Of a stretch of DNA of 11,913 bases, positions 5,979 through 11,913 are shown in pieces. Positions within the stretch are counted from its first letter, which is position 1; each line of letters starts with the position of its first letter. The stretch lies in NCBI GenBank assembly GCA_030523805.1, contig JAUNHS010000050.1, positions 1 through 11,913 on the forward strand, given 5' to 3'. A program made the position numbers and the translations under genes. This DNA is from Acinetobacter sp. GTDB taxonomy: Bacteria; Pseudomonadota; Gammaproteobacteria; Pseudomonadales; Moraxellaceae. A model generated the notes under the pieces. The model was not told the origin of the DNA. It ran no database searches and saw nothing but the letters and a program-made list of their open reading frames with translations.

Positions 5979-6539
5979 ATGGCAATACACGCTGTTCCAT
6001 TAGAAAAAGCCTATCGTTTATTAAATTTGGGGGCAACAACGCTGATTTCCGCTGAGCATGATGGGGTAGAAAATGTCATGCCTGCATCGTGGGTATGTGC
6101 TGTAGAGTTTCAACCTGCCAAAGTGAGTGTGGTATTGGACAAATCTACTTATACACGTCAGTTGATTGAACAGAGTGGCGAATTTGTTATTCAAATTCCT
6201 GTGGTTGCTCAAGCTACATTAATTATGCAATTGGCACAAAGTCATTACCAATTAAGCGATAAAATGGCATTGGTAAACACTTTTTACCAAGATGAAAGCA
6301 AAATTCCTTATATTGACGGTTGTGTCGCTTGGTTAAAATGTAAACTTATTCCAGAGCCACATCATCAGCAAACGCATGATTTATTCATTGCCGAAATCGT
6401 TGGGGCATGGGCAGATGACCGTGTATTTAAAGATGGGCATTGGCAATTTGAACACGCTGCTGATGAATTGCGTACGTTGCATTATGTGGCTGGTGGGCAG
6501 TTTTATGCCATTGGGCAAAGCATTCAAATTCAACGTTAA
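5979..6539 (+). CDS. Flavin reductase-like FMN-binding protein
   Basis: 186-residue protein of the flavin reductase-like (DIM6/NTAB) split-barrel family, a fold that binds FMN and often acts as an NAD(P)H:flavin oxidoreductase supplying reduced flavin to partners. The family is suggested by the N-terminal GATTLISAEHDGVENVMPASW block, the QPAKVSVVLDKSTYTRQLIEQSGEFVIQIP stretch split across the central barrel strands (about residues 45-75), and the later FIAEIVGAWADDRVF strand. No signal peptide or membrane segment is seen, so it is cytoplasmic. It is the first gene of a tight plus-strand unit: the next gene begins 14 nt after its stop. The substrate and any monooxygenase partner are unknown, and none is encoded nearby. 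Confidence 0.82.
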   Translation: MAIHAVPLEKAYRLLNLGATTLISAEHDGVENVMPASWVCAVEFQPAKVSVVLDKSTYTRQLIEQSGEFVIQIPVVAQATLIMQLAQSHYQLSDKMALVNTFYQDESKIPYIDGCVAWLKCKLIPEPHHQQTHDLFIAEIVGAWADDRVFKDGHWQFEHAADELRTLHYVAGGQFYAIGQSIQIQR

Positions 6540-6553
6540 ACCTTCAATTTGTC

Positions 6554-7003
6554 ATGACAGATTTTTATCATACGCAGGCAATGAGCCTTTATGAACGTAT
6601 CTTTCATGCGTTGCTATTTGAAATGATTGCAATTATTTTAACCGTTTTAGGTTTAATGTATTTTACATCGCACAATCATACCATATTGTCTGGTGTGGTA
6701 ATTGCCATTTCAGTGATGGCGATGCTGTGGAATATGCTATTTAATTGGTGCTTTGACCGTTATTTTACTGCACCCAGAGAGCAGCGAAGTTGGCGAGTAC
6801 GGATTTTACACGTTGTGCTATTTGAAGGTGGTTTGCTTTGCATGACTTTGCCTTTGGTCGCATGGAGTTTGGACATCAGCTTATGGCAGGCATTTGTGCT
6901 AGATTTAGCAATGACATTGTTTATCATGGTGTATAGCGTGATTTTTAATTGGCTTTATGACCATAGCCGTGCTTATCTGATACGGCACAATCTGCAAAAA
7001 TAA
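6554..7003 (+). CDS. PACE-family (AceI-like) proton-coupled efflux protein
   Basis: 149-residue inner-membrane protein with four predicted helices (about 16-38, 44-66, 82-104, 111-134), arranged as two tandem repeats typical of PACE transporters. The four family motifs are visible: R15-x2-H18-A-x2-F22-E23 in helix 1, W59-N60-x2-F63-N64-x3-D68 at the end of helix 2, R83-x2-H86-x3-F90-E91 in helix 3, and F131-N132-W133-x-Y135-D136 in helix 4. Glu23 corresponds to the proton-coupling Glu15 of Acinetobacter AceI, which exports chlorhexidine and the diamines putrescine and cadaverine. Substrates here are inferred. Neither the ATG at 6554 nor the one at 6581 (closer to AceI length) has a good Shine-Dalgarno, so coupling to the upstream gene is likely. 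Confidence 0.93.
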   Translation: MTDFYHTQAMSLYERIFHALLFEMIAIILTVLGLMYFTSHNHTILSGVVIAISVMAMLWNMLFNWCFDRYFTAPREQRSWRVRILHVVLFEGGLLCMTLPLVAWSLDISLWQAFVLDLAMTLFIMVYSVIFNWLYDHSRAYLIRHNLQK

Positions 7004-7018
7004 TTGACGGAATATTCT

Positions 7019-7924
7019 GTGAAAGTTGCTTATCACCCTAAATTTTTTCATGCTGTGCCAGCACGTCATCGTTTTCCTATGCAAAAATATGTGCAAATTC
7101 CACAGACTTTGCTTGCACAAAATATCATCAGTGAACAGCAACTTTTTCAACCACAACGTGCAACAGCCAGTGAAATTTTAACGACACACGATTTGCATTA
7201 TTGGCAACGGCTCAATCAACAGCAATTATCAGCCAAAGAAATTCGTAGCATTGGTTTTGATATGGCGTTAAGTTGGGTAGAGCGAGAATGTTATATTGCT
7301 CATGCCAGTTATGAATGTGCTTTATATGCTTTGCACGATGGCGTGGCGTTGAATACGTCAGGTGGGACACACCACGCATTTCGTGGTCATGGAGAAGGTT
7401 TTTGTATTTTTAATGATTTAGCCGTGGCGAGCCATTTATTGCTATTGCGTGGGCAAGCACAGCGAATTTTGATTGTAGATTTAGATGTACATCAGGGCAA
7501 CGGTACGGCACATATTTTCCAGCACGATCCACGTGTTTATACCTTTAGTATGCACGCCGCACACAATTATCCTTTTGAAAAACAACACTCTAACCGAGAT
7601 GTGGCTTTAGCCAGTGGCACGCAAGATGATGAATATTTAACTTTATTACATCATCATTTGAATGCGATTTTACAAGAATTTGTGCCTGATTTTATCTTTT
7701 ATCAAGCTGGGGTAGATGTATTAGCAGGTGATCAATTAGGCAAGTTAGCACTTACGACACAAGGCTGTCGCCAACGTGATGAATTGGTTTTTCGCTTTGC
7801 TTATCAGCACGGTTTGCCGATTGCTGTAACCATGGGTGGTGGCTATGCACCACAGTTAGAGCATATTGTACAAGCACATTGCCAAACTTTTACGATGGCG
7901 AAAAAAGTCTTTGTGGGCGAATGA
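7019..7924 (+). CDS. Histone deacetylase-family amidohydrolase (class IV-like)
   Basis: Zinc-dependent deacetylase/amidohydrolase of the arginase/deacetylase fold, 301 residues. The active site is complete (numbering from the GTG start): His118-His119 in SGGTHHAFRGHGEGFCIFND, zinc ligands Asp156 and His158 in VDLDVHQGNGT, Asp233 in YQAGVDVLAGD, and catalytic-region Tyr276 in MGGGYA. The opening YHPKFFHAVPARHRFPMQKY resembles class IV (HDAC11-like) bacterial members. Bacterial relatives deacetylate acetylpolyamines, acetoin-pathway proteins or other acyl amides, and the substrate here is unknown. The GTG at 7019 has GGA 7 nt upstream. A TTG at 7004 would abut the PACE stop but lacks a ribosome binding site. 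It is the last gene of the unit and converges with dnaE, 17 nt apart. Confidence 0.9.
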   Translation: MKVAYHPKFFHAVPARHRFPMQKYVQIPQTLLAQNIISEQQLFQPQRATASEILTTHDLHYWQRLNQQQLSAKEIRSIGFDMALSWVERECYIAHASYECALYALHDGVALNTSGGTHHAFRGHGEGFCIFNDLAVASHLLLLRGQAQRILIVDLDVHQGNGTAHIFQHDPRVYTFSMHAAHNYPFEKQHSNRDVALASGTQDDEYLTLLHHHLNAILQEFVPDFIFYQAGVDVLAGDQLGKLALTTQGCRQRDELVFRFAYQHGLPIAVTMGGGYAPQLEHIVQAHCQTFTMAKKVFVGE

Positions 7925-7941
7925 TTTACCTTTTAAATCGC

Positions 7942-10900
7942 CTAAGGCGTGCCATACATTGCTGTTAAATCAGCATCACTCAAAGCGACATCTTGCTGGG
8001 AAAAACGTTGAGCATCTTGTAGCTGTTGGTCAATATCCACATGAGGATTGATCATTTGCTGTGTAGCTTGTGGTGCGAATTGTGGAGCTAAATAATTATG
8101 CTCTACAGCATAGGACTGCTGCTTCTCTTGATAGCTCATTGTTAATGCTTTTTGTCCAAAATATGCACGCAATTTCTCCATTAAGGCTTCGCATGGCACG
8201 ACTTGCCATTGATTGGCAATGGTCATGTTTGCTGTTGCATAATCAAAATCAAAATGGAAGATTAAAGGCACACGTTTTTGATCGGCTGGTGCTTGGCAAA
8301 AAGGTTGAATGATGTTCTTTAAATCTTGTGCGAGTTGTGTATGCAAAGCCTGATGCGTGATGTGAATGTGAATTTCTTTTGCTCGCTTTTGGCGAACTTC
8401 ATCTATGCTAAATACACGCTTTAAACGCCCCACAGGCAAATCCATACCTTCACGCTCTTGCAAACTTCCTTCTATGAGAATGAGCTGATCGATATGTAGT
8501 TGGTGCTTCACACGTTGGAAAACTTCATGATAGCAATTGACATCAATACGAGCCGTACCGTCATCTAAACGGATAACAACACGATTTGGGAAGTTGGCAA
8601 TATCAATCACCAATCCTGCAAAAAGGGCAAATTTGCCACGTTCGGTTGGTGTTAATTGCTTAAAGCTTTGCTTAATGACGTGCTTTAATTCCGCATTGTA
8701 CATATCCATCGGATGCCCTGTGAGATACAAGCCAAGCGTTTCTTTTTCGCCTTGTAAGCGTACAGCATCTGACCATGCTTTGATAGGTCGTGTTGGTTTG
8801 CGTTGAACTTCTTCTACTTCACCAAATAAATCCATAATGCCCGTTTCTCGGTTACTACGGGCTTGTTCTGCAGCTTGTACTGCTTCTGGTAATTGCTCCA
8901 TTAAAGCCGAACGCTCTTCGCCAAAGCAATCAAATGCACCTGCACGGATTAAGGCTTCCAAGGTACGTTTATTGATTTTTTTCATATCTACACGGTGGCA
9001 GAAATCAAATAAATCTTTAAAATTACCATCACGCTGGCGAGCTTCAAGCACCGACTCCATCGCACTTTCGCCCACGCCTTTAATTGCCCCCAAACCGTAA
9101 ACAATAGTTTGTGCATCTTGAGCTGTAAAACGATAACTTGAATGATTGACCGATGGTGGTAAAATGGTCAAACCTAAACTACGGCAGTCATCAATTAAAA
9201 ATACCACCGTATCGGTATTGGTCATTTCCGATGACAAAACGGCAGACATAAATTGCGAAGGGTAGTAGGCTTTGAGCCATGCTGTTTGGTAAGCGACTAA
9301 AGCATAAGCAGCAGCGTGTGATTTGTTAAAACCATAGCCAGCAAACTCTTCCATATTGTCAAAAATAAAGTTTGCTTGATCAATATCAATGCCTTTTTCT
9401 GCTGCTCCTGCAATAAAAATATCACGCTGTTTAGCCATTTCTTCAGGCTTTTTCTTACCCATGGCACGGCGTAATAAATCTGCACCACCCAAGGTATAAC
9501 CAGCACAAATCTGTGCGGCTTGCATTACTTGCTCTTGATACACCATAATGCCGTAGGTCGGTTTGAGTGTATTTTCCAATAAAGGGTGCAAATACGTAAA
9601 CTCTTGTCCGTGCATACGAGCAATAAAGTCTGGGATATTATCCATCGGGCCAGGGCGATATAAGGACACAAAGGCAATCAGTTCTTCAAACTGACTAGGC
9701 TTCGCTTCCTTAATCATGCGTTTCATGCCTGTGGATTCAAACTGGAAGACCGCTGTGGTATTTCCTTCAGCAAAAATTTTAAACGCTTTCGGATCGTCTA
9801 ACGCAATACGGCTAATATCTATGTGTTGTTCTTTCGGTAAATTTTGGTTAATGGTCGCCAGTGCTTCATTAATCACCGTTAAGTTACGCAAGCCCAAAAA
9901 GTCAAACTTGACCAAACCTGCCGATTCTACATCGTCCTTATCGTATTGGCTGACACGGTTTGTACCATCAGCATCGCAACTAATCGCAGAAAAATCGGTA
10001 ATTTTTCCAGGTGCAATGACCACGCCACCTGCGTGCTTACCTGTGTTACGGGTCAAACCTTCCAATTTAACCGCCATTTCCCAAATTTCCGAAGCGTCAT
10101 CATAATCAGGATTGGCAGGATTGCTGACCAAATCAATCAATTCAGGAATAGGAGCTAAACTATTTTTCTCATCTTTAGCGTCAATTTTGCCATTTAAACA
10201 GATGTGCAAATCATAACCCATGGCTGGAATTAATTTGGTCATTCTATCGGACAAACCATACGATTTGCCTAAGACACGAGCCACATCTTTAATTACACCT
10301 TTTGCCGCCATCGTACCAAAAGTTGCAATTTGTGATACAGCTTCACGGCCATAGTTTTCAGCCACATAATTGATGACTTTATCACGTCCCGCAATACAGA
10401 AATCTACGTCAAAATCGGGCATAGATACACGTTCTGGATTGAGAAAACGTTCAAAAAGTAACTCATAACGTAATGGATCTAAATCGGTAATGCCTAAACT
10501 ATACGCCACCAAAGAACCTGCACCCGAACCACGCCCTGGCCCTACAGGCACGCCATTGTTTTTTGCCCATTGAATAAAGTCCATGACAATGAGAAAGTAC
10601 CCTGGGAAACCCATTTGCAAAATGATTTTAACTTCATATTCCAAGCGTTCATCATACGGTTTGCGAATGTCTTGCCAATCATCGCCACGCTGTGCGACAG
10701 GATACAAAAAATCTAAACGCTCTTCCAAACCTTGCTTAGAGCGATGATGGAAAAAGCTATCTATGGTAAAGCCGTCAGGAATTGGATAATCAGGTAGGAA
10801 ATAAGTGCCTAATTGTAATTCTACGCTACAACGCTGGGCAATGTAGAAGGTGTTTTCTATGGCAGATGGTAAATCGGCAAATAACTGACACATTTCTTGC

Positions 10901-11601
10901 TGTGTCTTAAAATATTGCTCGCTGCTATATTTGCGTGGGCGACGTTCATCGCTTAAAATATAACCATCAGCAATACATACCCGAGCTTCGTGCACATCAA
11001 AATCATCAGCCGTTAAAAAATGTACATCATTGACCGCTACAACACCAACACGGTGCTGATCGGCATAATGCACAGCTTGTTGAATGAAATTTTCTTCATT
11101 TGCACGTTGAGTACGGCTTAATGCAAAATAAAAGCGATTGCCAAAAACATCAATCCATTGTTGCAATAAAGGTTCGGCTTTCGTTGGATTGTTAGACACC
11201 AACATTTCACCCAAAGGGCTATGCAAACCATGTAAGGTAATCAACCCTTCATGTTGTTCAAAAATCCATTCCTGTTGAATGCACGGAATATCCAAATGTT
11301 GCCCTTGTGAATAGCCACGAGAAACCAATTCTGTTAAATTTTTAAAACCTTGTTGATTCATGGCCAATAGCGTAATGCGATGTTCGCTATCTTCAAGGCG
11401 AATTTGGCAGCCAATAATCGGTTTAATGCCTTTTTTCATACACGCATTATAAAATTTAATGGTTGCGTGCAAATTAGACAAATCCGTAATGGCTAGGGCA
11501 GGCATTTGGTCTTTGACTGCGGCAGCAACCACGTTAGGAATGCGAATGATTGACTCTGTAATAGAATATTCAGTCATCATATTTAAATGAACAAAGTGCA
11601 T
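7942..11601 (-). CDS. dnaE: DNA polymerase III alpha subunit
   Basis: Replicative polymerase subunit of 1219 residues, with domains in DnaE1 order: PHP (about 2-270), palm/thumb/fingers (about 270-800), tandem HhH, OB fold (about 990-1080) and a C-terminal tau-binding region. The catalytic aspartates are Asp398 and Asp400 in SMPDFDVDFC and Asp567 in LVKFDFLGLR. Other landmarks are PVGPGRGSGAGSLVAY, YGFNKSHAAAYALVAYQT and LGLYLTGHP. The start is ATG at 11601: AGGTGA overlaps an in-frame GTG at 11610 and is spaced 5 nt from the ATG, while the GTG has no ribosome binding site of its own. Odd features are loss of the first PHP histidine, a clamp-binding motif without Gln (IMDLF, 922-926) and a Gln-rich tail of about 60 residues beyond the E. 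coli C-terminus. Confidence 0.98.
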   Translation of the reverse strand: MHFVHLNMMTEYSITESIIRIPNVVAAAVKDQMPALAITDLSNLHATIKFYNACMKKGIKPIIGCQIRLEDSEHRITLLAMNQQGFKNLTELVSRGYSQGQHLDIPCIQQEWIFEQHEGLITLHGLHSPLGEMLVSNNPTKAEPLLQQWIDVFGNRFYFALSRTQRANEENFIQQAVHYADQHRVGVVAVNDVHFLTADDFDVHEARVCIADGYILSDERRPRKYSSEQYFKTQQEMCQLFADLPSAIENTFYIAQRCSVELQLGTYFLPDYPIPDGFTIDSFFHHRSKQGLEERLDFLYPVAQRGDDWQDIRKPYDERLEYEVKIILQMGFPGYFLIVMDFIQWAKNNGVPVGPGRGSGAGSLVAYSLGITDLDPLRYELLFERFLNPERVSMPDFDVDFCIAGRDKVINYVAENYGREAVSQIATFGTMAAKGVIKDVARVLGKSYGLSDRMTKLIPAMGYDLHICLNGKIDAKDEKNSLAPIPELIDLVSNPANPDYDDASEIWEMAVKLEGLTRNTGKHAGGVVIAPGKITDFSAISCDADGTNRVSQYDKDDVESAGLVKFDFLGLRNLTVINEALATINQNLPKEQHIDISRIALDDPKAFKIFAEGNTTAVFQFESTGMKRMIKEAKPSQFEELIAFVSLYRPGPMDNIPDFIARMHGQEFTYLHPLLENTLKPTYGIMVYQEQVMQAAQICAGYTLGGADLLRRAMGKKKPEEMAKQRDIFIAGAAEKGIDIDQANFIFDNMEEFAGYGFNKSHAAAYALVAYQTAWLKAYYPSQFMSAVLSSEMTNTDTVVFLIDDCRSLGLTILPPSVNHSSYRFTAQDAQTIVYGLGAIKGVGESAMESVLEARQRDGNFKDLFDFCHRVDMKKINKRTLEALIRAGAFDCFGEERSALMEQLPEAVQAAEQARSNRETGIMDLFGEVEEVQRKPTRPIKAWSDAVRLQGEKETLGLYLTGHPMDMYNAELKHVIKQSFKQLTPTERGKFALFAGLVIDIANFPNRVVIRLDDGTARIDVNCYHEVFQRVKHQLHIDQLILIEGSLQEREGMDLPVGRLKRVFSIDEVRQKRAKEIHIHITHQALHTQLAQDLKNIIQPFCQAPADQKRVPLIFHFDFDYATANMTIANQWQVVPCEALMEKLRAYFGQKALTMSYQEKQQSYAVEHNYLAPQFAPQATQQMINPHVDIDQQLQDAQRFSQQDVALSDADLTAMYGTP

Positions 11602-11665
11602 ACCATTCACCTATAATACAGAAATCAGCGGAACAACGGACAAGGAATGAAACAAAGAAGGGCAG

Positions 11666-11674
11666 AGTATAGCA
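11666..11674 (-). promoter_or_regulatory. Extended -10 promoter of dnaE
   Basis: Minus-strand TGCTATACT combines the TGn extension with a 5/6 match to TATAAT. The predicted start is near 11659, giving a leader of about 58 nt before the dnaE ATG. No strong -35 is seen; TGAACT lies at 17-nt spacing. Confidence 0.6.
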
Positions 11675-11681
11675 TATTTTA

Positions 11682-11699
11682 CATCATGAGTTCATGATG
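11682..11699. repeat. Perfect 18-bp palindrome at the end of the upstream gene
   Basis: CATCATGA-GT-TCATGATG has perfect 8-bp arms. It contains the stop codon of the gene at the right edge and overlaps the -35 position of the dnaE promoter. In RNA it can fold as a 7-bp stem with a 4-nt loop, but no T-tract follows, so it is a poor terminator. A regulatory role is unproven. Confidence 0.4.
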
Positions 11700-11913
11700 A
11701 ACGTCTTTTTTGCGAACGAGTAACACGAGCCGATGACGCATTGCCACGATAGGCACGAGTTTTAGCAGGAGAGAATGATTTCTTTGCTGTAGAACGTGGT
11801 TCAAACTTTAACTCACGCTGTTGAAATGCGTTAAATTCAGCATATTTACGCACATCTAAAACTTGGCTTTCACTTGGAGCAAGTGCCAAATCCGTCAGCT
11901 GAATAGAACCAAT
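11692..11913 (-). CDS. C-terminal fragment, probable RsuA/RluF-family pseudouridine synthase
   Basis: Only the last 73 codons are in the window; the gene continues beyond the right edge. The fragment starts IGSIQLTDLALAPSE, which resembles the segment after the catalytic domain in RsuA/RluB/RluF enzymes (a hydrophobic strand, then a leucine-containing turn). It ends in a strongly basic Ser/Lys/Arg/Ala tail (AKKSFSPAKTRAYRG, then SQKRRSS). Such basic tails are known on RluF-type enzymes, which modify U2604 of 23S rRNA. No catalytic motif lies inside the fragment, so the family is an inference from weak similarity. It is on the same strand as dnaE and stops about 90 nt before the dnaE start, with a dnaE promoter between. 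Confidence 0.45.
   Translation of the reverse strand: MGSIQLTDLALAPSESQVLDVRKYAEFNAFQQRELKFEPRSTAKKSFSPAKTRAYRGNASSARVTRSQKRRSS

Noticed and set aside
7916..7942. Hairpin between the deacetylase gene and dnaE as a terminator
   Set aside because: Only 4+5 bp with a 4-nt bulge, and no T-tract on either strand.
9716..10105. 129-residue plus-strand reading frame opposite dnaE
   Set aside because: Fully inside the well-conserved dnaE coding region, no ribosome binding site or recognisable domain; its composition is that of a complementary-strand shadow.
1..11913. CRISPR array, insertion sequence, toxin-antitoxin pair, phage genes, tRNA or rRNA
   Set aside because: No spaced repeat series, transposase motif, terminal inverted repeats or RNA-gene signature was seen; coding is dense and housekeeping in nature.

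Overview
The window is a stretch of gammaproteobacterial core chromosome, most likely from Moraxellaceae (Acinetobacter or a close relative). The evidence is low-GC DNA with A/T-ending codons, a long-form GAPDH of about 480 residues, a PACE-family (AceI-like) efflux protein, and a DnaE with clear gammaproteobacterial similarity. The genus is an inference from protein families, not from a database search. I see no insertion sequence, phage gene, tRNA, rRNA, CRISPR array or sign of recent transfer. Every intergenic gap is about 200 bp or shorter.

Layout, left to right. (1) fdxA, a 7Fe ferredoxin on the plus strand, ends in a strong two-way hairpin terminator shared with the convergent dgt. (2) argD and dgt lie on the minus strand as a two-gene unit with a 24 nt gap, and argD has a candidate promoter with a leader hairpin. 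(3) grxD, a CGFS monothiol glutaredoxin, diverges from argD behind an extended -10 promoter and ends in its own terminator. A 32-codon minus-strand ORF with an excellent ribosome binding site lies across that terminator. (4) A 68-residue protein of unknown function has its own promoter and shares a 15-bp two-way terminator with the convergent GAPDH gene. (5) The GAPDH gene is on the minus strand. Its true start is most likely a GTG behind a good Shine-Dalgarno, giving 483 residues. Upstream is an 11-bp direct repeat at a 22-bp period. (6) A three-gene plus-strand unit encodes a flavin-reductase-like FMN protein, a PACE diamine/biocide exporter and a class IV-like histone-deacetylase-family amidohydrolase. 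(7) dnaE (replicative polymerase alpha subunit) is on the minus strand, converging with the deacetylase gene only 17 nt away. (8) The right edge holds the C-terminal end of a probable RsuA/RluF-type pseudouridine synthase.

Most genes are housekeeping: DNA replication (dnaE), dNTP-pool control (dgt), arginine/lysine synthesis (argD), Fe-S handling (fdxA, grxD) and central carbon metabolism (GAPDH). The most function-suggestive cluster is the exporter and deacetylase pair, which could form a polyamine-handling module. I found no convincing new defence or mobile system. The best leads are the GAPDH cofactor loop and its upstream repeats, the PACE/deacetylase unit, the two small genes near 3.7-4.1 kb, and unusual features of DnaE.
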